A DNA stretch of 34,439 nt from positions 1-34,439 of the forward strand of contig JAJRXW010000056.1 in assembly GCA_024276095.1 (NCBI GenBank). Reading direction: 5' to 3'. The stretch's first letter is position 1. Each line of letters opens with the position of its first letter. The stretch comes from Gammaproteobacteria bacterium (GTDB lineage Bacteria; Pseudomonadota; Gammaproteobacteria; Steroidobacterales; GCA-2729495). Positions 9,902 through 19,202 of the stretch are shown here, piece by piece. The translations under genes were made by a program, and so were the position numbers. Below the pieces are notes generated by a model. That model saw only the letters and a list, made by a program, of their open reading frames with translations. It made no database searches and had not been told where the DNA came from.

Positions 9902-10162
9902 GTGGAAAAGGAACTTATCAGCGATCTTGCCAAAAACCTGGCTGCCAGTGTCCGCAGCGTCATGCCCGATGGCCTGCGCAGCGCCCAGCTCGATCTTGAG
10001 CAGAACTTCAGGGCCATTCTCAGGTCATCCCTGGAAAACATGAACCTGGTGACTCGTGAGGAGTTCGACATCCAGCGACGCGTGCTTGAGCGGACCCGGG
10101 AGAAACTCACACGCCTGGAGGCAGACCTGGCGGCTTTGCAGGGCCGCAGCGACGATACCTGA
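9902..10162 (+). CDS. ubiK: accessory factor UbiK family protein (BMFP)
   Basis: VEKELISDLAKNLAASVRSVMPDGLRSAQLDLEQNFRAILRSSLENMNLVTREEFDIQRRVLERTREKL; GTG start preceded by AGAGG; next to comM. Confidence 0.88.
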   Translation: MEKELISDLAKNLAASVRSVMPDGLRSAQLDLEQNFRAILRSSLENMNLVTREEFDIQRRVLERTREKLTRLEADLAALQGRSDDT

Positions 10163-10182
10163 CAGGCCGTTGAACCGGTTGC

Positions 10183-11703
10183 ATGGCGATGGCAACGCAA
10201 CTGGCAACGGTACTGACGCGTGCCCGAACCGGCATGGCGGCCCCGCAGGTCACAGTAGAAGTGACGGTGAGCGGCGGCCTGCCCATGCTCGGTATTGTCG
10301 GGCTGGTGGAAACGGCGGTACGAGAAAGCCGCCAGCGTGTCCGGGCTGCGATCGAGCAATCCGGGTTCCGGTTTCCCGACGGAAAAGTGATCGTCAACCT
10401 GGCGCCGGGCGATTTGCCCAAAAGCGGCAGCCGCTTCGATCTTGCCATCGCCATCGCGGTGCTGGCGGCCAGCGGCCAGGTTCCCGCCGAGCCCCTGGAA
10501 GGCTGCGAGTTTCTCGGTGAACTGGCATTTTCCGGCAGGCTGCGTCCCGTCACCGGCCTGCTCTCGGCGCTGATACAGTCAAAGCGGGCTGCGCATACCT
10601 GCATCGTTCCTGCCGCCAGTGCCGCAGAGGCTGCATTGCTGGGCACGGAGACAGTTTTGCTGGCGGATCATTTGCTGGATGTCGTGCGTCACCTGCGTGG
10701 TGAGGAGGCATTGTCCGGAGGTGTCCGTGCCGACGTGCCTGCGCCGGCTCCGGGTGAGGACATGCTGGATGTCAGCGGCCAGTTTCAGGCGCGGCGGGCG
10801 CTGGAGATTGCCGCCGCCGGCGCCCACAACCTGTTGCTGGTAGGACCGCCGGGCACCGGCAAAAGTATGCTGGCGCGCCGCTTGCCGGGTTTGTTGCCCG
10901 ACATGACGGACGATGAAGCGGTGGAGACCGCAGCGGTGTACTCACTGCTGGGGCCGGTTGGGGAGTCACTGTGGCGCAAGCGTCCTTTCCGTGCGCCGCA
11001 TCACACGGCATCGGCCATTGCGCTGGTCGGTGGTGGCAGCAATCCGCGCCCTGGTGAGATTTCGCTGGCCCACAATGGCGTATTGTTCCTGGATGAGTTG
11101 CCCGAGTACTCGCATCCGGTGCTCGAAACGCTGCGCGAGCCACTGGAATCGGGCCGTGTCACCATCGCCAGGGCGAGCCAGACGGTAGAGTTTCCCTCCC
11201 GGTTTCAGTTGATCGCCGCGATGAACCCCTGTCCCTGCGGGTTTTCCGGCGATCCCAAACACCTTTGCCGCTGCAGTCCCGACCAGGTCATGCGCTATCA
11301 GCATCGGGTTTCCGGGCCGTTTCTCGATCGTATCGATATGCGCCTGGTGCTCAGCCGGGAACTGATGCCCCGGGACAGTGACGCTGCGCCGGCCAGTGAA
11401 TCTTCGCAGGCGATTCGCAGCCGCGTGGAACGCGCCGTCCGTTTGCAGCGGCGCCGATCGGGCTGTCTGAACGCGCACCTCGACGAAGGGCGGACGCAGC
11501 AATGGTGCATCCCCGATACTCAGGGCCGCAAGGTACTGCGCACCGCGGCGGAACGTTTTGCGTTGTCGGGGCGGGCGCAGGTGAGCGTGCTGCGCCTGGC
11601 GCGCACCATCGCCGATCTCGACGGCGGCGACGATCCCGCCATCCGGGTGTGTCATATCACCGAGGCGCTGGCGTTGCGGGCCGAGCGTGCTCCGGGTTGC
11701 TAG
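10183..11703 (+). CDS. comM: YifB/ComM family Mg-chelatase-like AAA+ ATPase
   Basis: GPPGTGKSMLARRLPGLLP, RPFRAPHHTASAIALVGGG, MNPCPCGFSGD. Confidence 0.96.
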   Translation: MAMATQLATVLTRARTGMAAPQVTVEVTVSGGLPMLGIVGLVETAVRESRQRVRAAIEQSGFRFPDGKVIVNLAPGDLPKSGSRFDLAIAIAVLAASGQVPAEPLEGCEFLGELAFSGRLRPVTGLLSALIQSKRAAHTCIVPAASAAEAALLGTETVLLADHLLDVVRHLRGEEALSGGVRADVPAPAPGEDMLDVSGQFQARRALEIAAAGAHNLLLVGPPGTGKSMLARRLPGLLPDMTDDEAVETAAVYSLLGPVGESLWRKRPFRAPHHTASAIALVGGGSNPRPGEISLAHNGVLFLDELPEYSHPVLETLREPLESGRVTIARASQTVEFPSRFQLIAAMNPCPCGFSGDPKHLCRCSPDQVMRYQHRVSGPFLDRIDMRLVLSRELMPRDSDAAPASESSQAIRSRVERAVRLQRRRSGCLNAHLDEGRTQQWCIPDTQGRKVLRTAAERFALSGRAQVSVLRLARTIADLDGGDDPAIRVCHITEALALRAERAPGC

Positions 11704-11763
11704 CCCTGCCGTCCGTCGAGTCGTACGGTCATACTCCAGATTGCGAGTCTCGCCCCAAAACCA

Positions 11764-11852
11764 GGCATTGTGTGGCCGCTGTCCCCTTTGGAGGGAATAA
11801 AGCGGACCGCAGGGAGCCATCCCGACAAAGGGGACAGCGGGCGCGCAATGCC
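11764..11852. repeat. Long-hairpin element, copy 1 (27-nt arms 24/27 complementary, 35-nt constant core 11791-11825)
   Basis: Core gagggaataaagcggaccgcagggagccatcccga identical to copy 2 at 26348-26382; arms differ between copies but stay complementary. Confidence 0.95.
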
Positions 11853-12033
11853 GGGCGATTGGCACGATTTCCCGGACCTGGTCTGTGGCAAAGTTGAAAT
11901 GGTGGCCAGCCCCCTGCCCTCTGACATCGGCGGGCGTCTTTCGGGGGGATATGACCGGGCGCCGCTGGTGCGATCGATTCCGACGCGATCAGCTATTGGC
12001 TGGAAGCGCGCCGGCTTCCGTCAGGCCGAACGG

Positions 12034-12549
12034 CTACTGAGACTCGGACACCATGTATTCAACAGCACTGTGGATCTCATCGTCAGACAGATCGGCGCGG
12101 CCGCCTTTGGGCGGCATGAAGCCTGTCTTGCCCTGGAACCCGGTGACAGCGTGCTCTTTGAGTTTATCCATGCCGGTTGCGATGCGATCGGCCCAGGCAG
12201 CCGCATCGCCGACTTTCGGGGCCCCGGCAATGCCGGGTCCATGACAGGCGGCACAGGCGGTATTGAATACCTCCAGTCCGGAAAGGGTTGCGGCGACCGG
12301 AGCGGCAGCAGCGGCTTTGGCTGCAGCCTTTTCATTCTGTCCGGCCTGGTCTCCCGGCAGGGCAACAGACCCCACGGGCTTGATGCGATCGGCAATCTGT
12401 TGCTGGTAGATGGCGCCTTCGACGATATGCCGGTCCTGGGTTTCGCTGGCCATATAGCGAGCCAGGAAAAAAATGATGATGGTGATGCCAACCAGAATAC
12501 CAATAACCAGCATGAACAAATCAAAAAACTTATGATCCTGGTTACTCAC
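12034..12549 (-). CDS. membrane-anchored c-type cytochrome (cytochrome c5 family)
   Basis: N-terminal TM, CAACHGPG heme motif, FMPPKGGRADLSDDEIHSAVEYMV. Confidence 0.9.
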   Translation of the reverse strand: MSNQDHKFFDLFMLVIGILVGITIIIFFLARYMASETQDRHIVEGAIYQQQIADRIKPVGSVALPGDQAGQNEKAAAKAAAAAPVAATLSGLEVFNTACAACHGPGIAGAPKVGDAAAWADRIATGMDKLKEHAVTGFQGKTGFMPPKGGRADLSDDEIHSAVEYMVSESQ

Positions 12550-12714
12550 GATTTTTCCTTCCCGACTAGAAACATGGTTACAAAAAAGCCTGTTGAGATC
12601 CTTCCGGCCTCAGGCAGCGCAAGTATAGGGTTAAGCTGATAGTTCCACCAGACCAGCTGCCGGATTTCTTCCGCAAGCGGTTAAATCAATGAGTTACGAT
12701 GGATCTTCGGGTGT

Positions 12715-13422
12715 CTAACTGCTCGCCAGCCTTTGTGGCGAAGTGAAATCCATGACCCCGGCCAGCGTACGCAGCGCCTCGAGGTTCGTGATCAGCGTGC
12801 AGTGACTGCCGGAACGAATGATCAACCCGCGTTTCTCCAGTTCGGCGAAGCCGCGGATAACGGTTTCTTTCTTCAGCCCGAGAAAATCGGCAATGTCCTC
12901 ACGGGTCATCGGCAGTGCGACCTCGCTGGGCTGGTCTGTGGCTTCATCGTTGGCTTCCAGCGGACGGCGCTCATTGCGCAGATGGAGCAGGAATACCGCC
13001 AGTCTTTCGATTGCGGTGCGCTGCCCAAGGCTGTAGACCGTGTCGAGCATATCTTCCACAACCCTGAACACCATCTGCAAAAAGGCTTTTTCCACTTCCG
13101 AGTCGCTTTCCAGCTTTTCGGTGAGGGCCTGCCTGGAGGTGCAGGCGACCCGGGCCGGTGTAATGGCCTGGACCGTAAAATAGTAGTGATCGGATGCCGT
13201 CAGCCCGACGAAATGGTCCTGAAATACGAAACTCAGCACCTGGCGCCGCCCGTCCCGCCCGGTACGGCTGATCATCAGCGTACCATCCACGATATTGAAT
13301 ACCTGGTCGGCACGGGCGCCGGCATTGATCAGGAATTCACCGGCCGCCAGTTCGCGCACGGGAGCGCCATCGAAAATATCCAGAAAAACGTCCCGTGGTG
13401 TAGGTTCACTGCCCATATGCAA
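12715..13422 (-). CDS. Crp/Fnr family transcriptional regulator lacking an N-terminal 4Fe-4S Cys cluster
   Basis: cNMP-binding fold followed by HTH MTREDIADFLGLKKETVIRGFAELEKRGLI; no N-terminal Cys triad. Confidence 0.92.
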   Translation of the reverse strand: MHMGSEPTPRDVFLDIFDGAPVRELAAGEFLINAGARADQVFNIVDGTLMISRTGRDGRRQVLSFVFQDHFVGLTASDHYYFTVQAITPARVACTSRQALTEKLESDSEVEKAFLQMVFRVVEDMLDTVYSLGQRTAIERLAVFLLHLRNERRPLEANDEATDQPSEVALPMTREDIADFLGLKKETVIRGFAELEKRGLIIRSGSHCTLITNLEALRTLAGVMDFTSPQRLASS

Positions 13423-13554
13423 AGCATCGCCTGCAACAGCCGCTGCTGCAAGTTTCCGTCATGGCGCAGCGCAAACACGGCCCCCCGGGCTGGAAATTCT
13501 CATCAACTGACTCTACAGTGGGGAACCACATCGGATCATTCAAAACATTTCTCC

Positions 13555-13631
13555 GCGCCCGTAGCTCAGCTGGATAGAGTACTGCCCTCCGAAGGCAGGG
13601 GTCACAGGTTCGAATCCTGTCGGGCGCGCCA
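13555..13631 (+). tRNA. tRNA-Arg (anticodon CCG)
   Basis: 77 nt cloverleaf GCGCCCGTAGCTCAGCTGGATAGAGTACTGCCCTCCGAAGGCAGGGGTCACAGGTTCGAATCCTGTCGGGCGCGCCA; acceptor GCGCCCG/CGGGCGC, encoded CCA. Confidence 0.97.
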
Positions 13632-13665
13632 TACCAGCAGGCTCCCAAAGGGAGCCTGCTGGTAT
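13631..13665 (+). terminator. Strong hairpin immediately 3' of tRNA-Arg (no clear U-tract)
   Basis: ataccagcaggctccc-aaa-gggagcctgctggtat, 16-bp perfect stem. Confidence 0.6.
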
Positions 13666-13912
13666 GGCGCGTCCAGCCCGGAAGAGCACCTTCGTTCGAC
13701 AAATTCGCGCAGCGAATTTGGACGCCGCAGGCGCCCCGCAGGGGTGACGAGCGCAGCGAGGAATCAATCCTGTCGCGCCGAAGTATCCCAGGCTCCCAAA
13801 GGGAGCCTGCCGGTATGGCGCGTCCAGCCCGGAAGAGCACCTTCGTTCGACAAATTCGCGCAGCGAATTTGGACGCCGCAGGCGCCCCGCAGGGGTGACG
13901 AGCGCAGCGAGG
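13638..13912. repeat. Two near-identical direct copies of a 124-bp module (13638-13761, 13789-13912; period 151 bp)
   Basis: caggctcccaaagggagcctgc[t/c]ggtatggcgcgtccagcccggaagagcacc...gacgagcgcagcgagg repeated with one mismatch seen. Confidence 0.95.
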
Positions 13913-14329
13913 CGGCGTAATCAGCGTTTTTTCAGCCGCGCGAGAAGAATCGCCCTTCTGCTGATCGAGTTCAACGGCCTTGCCGCCTTGCGTTCGCAGG
14001 GCCTGGATAAAGTGTACGAGGCAGCCTCGGTGGCAATCGACACGATATACGGGTCCCAGCCGGCAATTGCCGAGTCATAGTGGCGATCAGCGGATGGCGG
14101 TGTCCGCACTGGAAATTTCAGGATGCTCATAATTATTGTTATTTTTATTTGAGACTGAATCACTATAGCGGCCTGGTCCGGCGGCACAGTTGTTGTTTCA
14201 CTTAATCGCCGGAATAATGGCCAAAATGTGAACTTCATCCCGGCTGGTGGACGCATTATGTTGAATCGCCGCAAAGAAGTAGAATGAAGTACGGAAGCTG
14301 ACGGTCAGCCGGCCTTGCAGGAGCAACAG

Positions 14330-15106
14330 GTGTTGAGAAAATCGTATGTACTGATAGCCCTCGTCCTTTTCTCTGCGACAGCGGCGGCGGCGCCGGAGCT
14401 TCGTGGGAGCCCGCAGGAGCTGGAACAATATCTGCAATCCGAAACGCGCACCGTTTCGATTCGCCAGACAGCGACCGAGAACGCCTATACCGATCGCGCC
14501 AGGGTCAGCCTGACCGTGACGACGGAACACAAATCGCTGGCGGAAGCGATCCGGCTGAACCGGTCCCTGCGGCTCAGGACCATCCAGGAATTTTCTGCTG
14601 CAGGAATTTCATCTGACGACATCCGTGCCTCGAAATTTTCGACTTCGCCGCAGTACGGCTGGTTCGGAAAAGCGCCCAGCAGTTTTGAAGTGATCAATAC
14701 CATCGTTGTGGTCGTGGAAAGCGAGGAGCAATTTCAGGCCGTCGCGGCAGTGGCAGACCGGCAGAAGGAAATCCAGGTTTCCCAGACGGAGTTTGAGCAC
14801 AGCCAAAAGGACGAGTTCGAGAAAAAGGTTCGGCAAAAGGCTATGGATAAAGTCATGGAAGAGCGGCAGTTTTACGAAACGCAGCTGGGGCTTTCCCTGA
14901 GGCCGGTTTCTTTTTCGGTTTCGACCGCCCGCCCGCAACCGATGCGCCGCCGGGCGCAGGTGGAATCGCTGGCGCTGTCCGATATGGAAGGCGGGATGGC
15001 GATGGACCAGGCCATGCAGACCGGTACTTTCGACGAGATCAGGTACATGTCTTCCGTGCAGGTCTTGTTTGAGGTCGAGACGACGCACCGGTCCGGTGGC
15101 GATTGA
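14330..15106 (+). CDS. SIMPL (DUF541) domain-containing protein
   Basis: Signal peptide; VSLTVTTEHKSLAEAIRLNRSLRLRTIQEFSAAGISSDDIRASKFSTSPQYGW; GTG start with AGGAG upstream. Confidence 0.8.
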   Translation: MLRKSYVLIALVLFSATAAAAPELRGSPQELEQYLQSETRTVSIRQTATENAYTDRARVSLTVTTEHKSLAEAIRLNRSLRLRTIQEFSAAGISSDDIRASKFSTSPQYGWFGKAPSSFEVINTIVVVVESEEQFQAVAAVADRQKEIQVSQTEFEHSQKDEFEKKVRQKAMDKVMEERQFYETQLGLSLRPVSFSVSTARPQPMRRRAQVESLALSDMEGGMAMDQAMQTGTFDEIRYMSSVQVLFEVETTHRSGGD

Positions 15107-15133
15107 TCGCCCGGTGTGTACCGGGGCAGCAGA

Positions 15134-15538
15134 ATGAAGCGGGAGAATCTGGGCTCCGGTACCAAATGGGAGCCGCTGGTCGGCTATTCCAGGGCAGTGC
15201 GTGCCGGCTCGTACATACATGTTTCCGGCACGACAGCGACCGGTGCTGACGGTGAAATAGTCGGTCACGGCGATATCGCCGAGCAGACGCGGCAATGTAT
15301 CAGGAATATCGAAGCGATTTTGCGACAGGCCGGTGCAGGCCTGTCTGATGTCGTTCGAACGCGGATGTATGTGATCGATATCGGCGCGTGGGAGGAGGTC
15401 GGTCGTGTTCACAACGAGTTTTTCGGCGACATCCGCCCGGCGACCAGCATGGTGGAGGTCAGCGCCCTGATTGCCCCGCAGATTCTCGTGGAAATCGAGG
15501 CGGATGCCTGCCTGTGCCCGGGTGGTCCGGGCGCTTGA
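15134..15538 (+). CDS. RidA family protein
   Basis: [51 protein letters not shown]...[13 protein letters not shown]. Confidence 0.92.
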   Translation: MKRENLGSGTKWEPLVGYSRAVRAGSYIHVSGTTATGADGEIVGHGDIAEQTRQCIRNIEAILRQAGAGLSDVVRTRMYVIDIGAWEEVGRVHNEFFGDIRPATSMVEVSALIAPQILVEIEADACLCPGGPGA

Positions 15539-15543
15539 ACGAT

Positions 15544-15858
15544 ATGATGGTCAATGCCTGTTTTTCGATTGGCGATCTCGTGCACCATAAGCTGTTCGAT
15601 TACCGGGGTGTTGTCTACGATATCGATCCGCAGTTCATGCAGTCCGATGAGTGGTACCGGAAGATGGCACAGTCCCGGCCGCCAAAAGACCGGCCCTGGT
15701 ACCGTATCCTGGTTCATAACGGCATCCACGAAACCTATGTGGCGGAACGGAACCTCGAATGCGACCACTCCGGTGAGCAGGTTTCCCATCCCCTGATCAA
15801 CCAGGTGTTCAGCGGCTTCGTCGACGGCCGCTACGTCAGGCTGGAGCGGCGGAACTGA
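15544..15858 (+). CDS. hspQ: heat shock protein HspQ (YccV-like)
   Basis: FSIGDLVHHKLFDYRGVVYDIDPQF...RPWYRILVHNGIHETYVAERNLE. Confidence 0.92.
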   Translation: MMVNACFSIGDLVHHKLFDYRGVVYDIDPQFMQSDEWYRKMAQSRPPKDRPWYRILVHNGIHETYVAERNLECDHSGEQVSHPLINQVFSGFVDGRYVRLERRN

Positions 15859-16316
15859 TGGCGGAAGCCGGTGCTCCGGAACGATCCTGCCGGTTTCAGC
15901 CTGTCGAACACGGGTCTGCAGAGTACGCGGCGGAATGCGCGCTGCGCCAGAAAGTGCTGCGTGAGCCGCTGGGCCTCGATCTGTACGCAGAGGACCTGGA
16001 AGCGGAACGTGCCCAGTTGCACTTCGGTATCTTTGAGCAGGGGGAAATCGTCGCCTGCGCCGTGGTGATCGTCGAAAACGACGGTTCTGCCAGGATCCGG
16101 CAAATGGCGGTGTGCAGCGATTACCAGCGTTGCGGGCTTGGAACGATGCTGATAAGAGAAGTAGAGCAGCAGATGCTGGCGAAAAAAGTGCGAAAAATAG
16201 TGCTGCATGCACGCATCGAGGCGGTGCCATTTTATAATAGGCTGGGATATCGGGTGACGGGCGAGCAGTTTCTGGAAGTCGGTATCCCTCATTTACGTAT
16301 GGAAAAGGGTCTTTAG
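15858..16316 (+). CDS. GNAT family N-acetyltransferase
   Basis: RIRQMAVCSDYQRCGLGTMLIREVEQQM, FYNRLGYRVTGEQFLEVGIPHLRM. Confidence 0.92.
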   Translation: MAEAGAPERSCRFQPVEHGSAEYAAECALRQKVLREPLGLDLYAEDLEAERAQLHFGIFEQGEIVACAVVIVENDGSARIRQMAVCSDYQRCGLGTMLIREVEQQMLAKKVRKIVLHARIEAVPFYNRLGYRVTGEQFLEVGIPHLRMEKGL

Positions 16317-16345
16317 CGTCTTGCTGTATCTGCCGGAAATTACCG

Positions 16346-16552
16346 ATGACACTGCGTGACAGAGTCGAAGCACTGCTGCCGAACTGGGAAGCATGGTATC
16401 CCAGCCTGTTCGATGCAGCGGTGGATCTTGGCCTGCTCAGGGCGCGCACCTGTTCGCCCTCGTCGTTGCTGCTTTCGAATCGCCATTCGGCGGTGCAGAG
16501 TGAGGCATTAAAGGCTTTTCAGGAAAAATGGGGAGGCACGACAGGCGAATAG
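16346..16552 (+). CDS. small hypothetical protein
   Basis: 68-aa ORF (MTLRDRVEALLPNWEAWYPSLFDAAVDLGLL..) in an otherwise empty co-directional gap. Confidence 0.5.
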   Translation: MTLRDRVEALLPNWEAWYPSLFDAAVDLGLLRARTCSPSSLLLSNRHSAVQSEALKAFQEKWGGTTGE

Positions 16553-16573
16553 TTTCGCTGTCGGGAGGCGTTG

Positions 16574-16987
16574 ATGGCAATCATCTATCCTGTTCTGGCA
16601 ATGGTGCTGCTGACCATGGCGGCTATCGCGATACTGGGCGTCCGGCGTTTCGCTGCAGTGCGCGACCAACAGATCGATCCGGCATTCTTTCGCGCTTATC
16701 GCGATAACGAAGAGCCGGAGTCGCTCAGGATTGTTTCGCGGCACGTCATTAATTTGTTCGAAACGCCGGTTTTATTCTATGTCGTGGCGATCTTCATTTT
16801 CGTTACAGGCCAGGCAGACGGTTTGCTGACAGGCCTCGCATGGATGTACGTAGCGGCGAGATATCTGCACAGCTACGTACATTTGACTTCCAACAAGGTT
16901 ATGGTCAGGTTCCGTCTTTTCGTGCTGAGTCTGCTGTTGCTGGCCGCCATGTGGCTGCTGTTTGCGGTTCAGATTATCGTTTCGTGA
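16574..16987 (+). CDS. MAPEG family membrane protein
   Basis: 4-TM; RIVSRHVINLFETPVLFYVVAIFIF...ARYLHSYVHLTSNKVMVRFRLFVLS. Confidence 0.85.
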   Translation: MAIIYPVLAMVLLTMAAIAILGVRRFAAVRDQQIDPAFFRAYRDNEEPESLRIVSRHVINLFETPVLFYVVAIFIFVTGQADGLLTGLAWMYVAARYLHSYVHLTSNKVMVRFRLFVLSLLLLAAMWLLFAVQIIVS

Positions 16988-17053
16988 GACATGACCGCTA
17001 CAGTCATGTTTCCGGGTGTCTTTGCAAGGCCCGGCGCGGGGCCCCTGAATCAC

Positions 17054-17842
17054 ATGCCTGATCCCGGCCTCAACGGTGGTATCGGGATCAGGGCTCTGGT
17101 CGGCGTGGCGCTGGTGGCGGTGGTCGCAACATTTTTTCTGCCCGCCATTCCCCAGGATCCGCAGTATCATCTGTTTGCCGATGACCGGCTGATACTCGGC
17201 ATTCCGAATTTCTGGAATGTCGTATCCAATGTTTTCTTTTTGCCGATCGGCGGGCTGGGCCTTTTCCTGGTTCTTTCAGACAGGTGCCCTGCCGGTCTTG
17301 GCCCATGCCGCCTCGCCTGCGGAATTTTTTTCGCCGGCTTTGCGCTGGTTGGCGTGGGTTCGGCCTGGTACCACCTGAACCCTTCCAATGACACGCTGCT
17401 GTGGGACCGGTTGCCGATGAGCATCGCGTTTATGGCATTTTTCAGCTTCATTCTTGGCACCTCCGTTTCGCCGGGCTGGGGGCGCCGCCTGTTGTTGCCG
17501 CTGATTCTCGTCGGTGCGGGGTCGGTCGTCTACTGGCGCCTGACCGAGACCGCGGGCAGAGGGGATCTGCGTCTCTATGCGCTGGTGCAGTTTCTGCCGA
17601 TGGTGCTTGTTCCGATCATGCTGTGGAAATTTCGCTCGGGTGTTTTCAGGCCGGCGTATATCTGGGGCATGCTCGGGTTTTACCTGGCCTCAAAGCTTGC
17701 CGAATGGCAGGACGCCCGGATCTATTCTTTGCTGCAGGTACTGAGTGGACATTCAGTGAAACATGCGCTGGCAGCGGTAGCGGGCGTGCTGTTTTATCTC
17801 GCCCTTGTCGAACCGGCACAGGTGAGCGATGCAAAGCGGTAA
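17054..17842 (+). CDS. ceramidase-like (alkaline ceramidase/CREST superfamily) membrane protein
   Basis: Multi-TM with NFWNVVSNVFFLPIG, GSAWYHLNPSNDTLLWDRLPMSIAFMAF and GHSVKHALAA motifs. Confidence 0.72.
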   Translation: MPDPGLNGGIGIRALVGVALVAVVATFFLPAIPQDPQYHLFADDRLILGIPNFWNVVSNVFFLPIGGLGLFLVLSDRCPAGLGPCRLACGIFFAGFALVGVGSAWYHLNPSNDTLLWDRLPMSIAFMAFFSFILGTSVSPGWGRRLLLPLILVGAGSVVYWRLTETAGRGDLRLYALVQFLPMVLVPIMLWKFRSGVFRPAYIWGMLGFYLASKLAEWQDARIYSLLQVLSGHSVKHALAAVAGVLFYLALVEPAQVSDAKR

Positions 17843-18224
17843 CCGGCATTGTCTGTCGGTGTTGCCGGGGAGGCTTGCCATCGCCAGGCTGGGGCCCGAA
17901 GAGCCCCTGCCGGCATGGATCGGGGGCGGTTTTTTTTCCGTGACCCGCACCGGAAACGAATTGTCCGTAGTCTGCGAACAGCGGCTGGTGCCGGATCATG
18001 TCGAGTTCGAGCCGGACTGGGCGGCGCTCGAAGTTGCCGGGCCGCTGGCATTTTCCCAGACAGGGGTCATTGCTTCACTGGTCCGGCCGCTGGCCACGGC
18101 GGGTCTCAGTGTGTTCGTCATTTCGACTTTCGATACGGACTACCTGTTGATAAAAAGGGGCCGGCTGGCCGAGGCCGAAGCGATACTGGTTGCGGCCGGG
18201 CACAGGTTCTCTTCTGCTGGCTGA
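17829..18224 (+). CDS. ACT domain-containing protein
   Basis: GPLAFSQTGVIASLVRPLATAGLSVFVISTFDTDYLLIKRGRLAEAEAILVAAGH. Confidence 0.8.
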   Translation: MQSGNRHCLSVLPGRLAIARLGPEEPLPAWIGGGFFSVTRTGNELSVVCEQRLVPDHVEFEPDWAALEVAGPLAFSQTGVIASLVRPLATAGLSVFVISTFDTDYLLIKRGRLAEAEAILVAAGHRFSSAG

Positions 18225-18285
18225 TTGTATCCATCCGGCCTGATAATACCGGCGTGACAGCTATCAGGAGTCATGGCACACAGCG

Positions 18286-19083
18286 ATGATCATGCCGGAG
18301 ACAATGATCGGCCAGACGGTGGATGGACAACGGTTTCATCTGTCTGCCTGGCACAGGGACACGGGATCCGATCTGACGGTTTTCGTCCATGGCCTGGCCT
18401 GCAGCAAACACAGTTTTGCGCAGGCATGGCAGAGTGAGGATTTTCGGGACCAGTCGTTGCTGGCCCTGGATTTGCCCGGGTTCGGGCGGTCTTCACGGCC
18501 GGAGAACTTTTCCCACGACCTTGAGCAGCAGGGCAGGATACTGGCTGCGCTGATCGATCAGCATGCATCGCGCCGCATTCATCTTGTCGCGCACAGCCTG
18601 GGTGGCACGATAGCCGTTCTGATCCCGCGCCGCAGCCTGGCGCGTTTGCAAAGCCTGGTACTGGTTGAGGCGCGCCTGATGCGCGAGAGTTGCGGTATTA
18701 CGGCAAAAATCAGCGCCATGAGTTTTGCGCAGTTCGAACAGCAGTTCCTGCCCGAATACAAAGCCTCGTTGTCGCCCGCCCGCCGCGCGCTGTTCGATCT
18801 CGACCGGGCAGACCCGGTGGCCTTCTATCGCAGCGCCTGTTCGCTGATGCACTGGGTCGATACGCAGGAATTGCCTGCTCGGTTACTTGCGGCTCCGTGC
18901 GAAACGGCCTTCGTGTATGCGGAAACCTGTCGATGCCAGGCTGAACTGGCGGCGCTGCGGGATATTGAACAGGTGTTCATACCGGATGCCGGCCATTTCA
19001 TACCGGTGGAAAATCCGGGCGTATTCTACGATCGGCTGTGCCGAATTCAGAGCCGCTCCGGGAATTGTGATCGGGGCTCGTAG
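18286..19083 (+). CDS. alpha/beta hydrolase
   Basis: VFVHGLACSKHSF, LVAHSLGGTIAVLI nucleophile elbow, PDAGHFIPVENP catalytic His. Confidence 0.88.
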   Translation: MIMPETMIGQTVDGQRFHLSAWHRDTGSDLTVFVHGLACSKHSFAQAWQSEDFRDQSLLALDLPGFGRSSRPENFSHDLEQQGRILAALIDQHASRRIHLVAHSLGGTIAVLIPRRSLARLQSLVLVEARLMRESCGITAKISAMSFAQFEQQFLPEYKASLSPARRALFDLDRADPVAFYRSACSLMHWVDTQELPARLLAAPCETAFVYAETCRCQAELAALRDIEQVFIPDAGHFIPVENPGVFYDRLCRIQSRSGNCDRGS

Positions 19084-19202
19084 TGGGTCATACTTGCGCT
19101 TCCGGCCGGAGTGAACCGGGCTGACGAGACATGGAAGAAGACGATCTGAGGATACTGAATTGAATAATTGCCTGAATAATTGTCCGGGCGTTTAGGTATC
19201 CC

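Noticed and set aside
13406-13840. Minus-strand ORFs containing [23 protein letters not shown] / [23 protein letters not shown]
   Set aside because: These are antisense translations of tRNA-Arg, a well-known spurious protein annotation
13638-13912. Two-copy repeat considered as CRISPR or attachment-site pair of an island
   Set aside because: Only two direct copies 151 bp apart, no cas genes, integrase or cargo between them
12733-13920. 395-aa plus-strand ORF running through fnr antisense, tRNA-Arg and the downstream repeats
   Set aside because: Overlaps a tRNA and a real minus-strand CDS; tail is translated repeat
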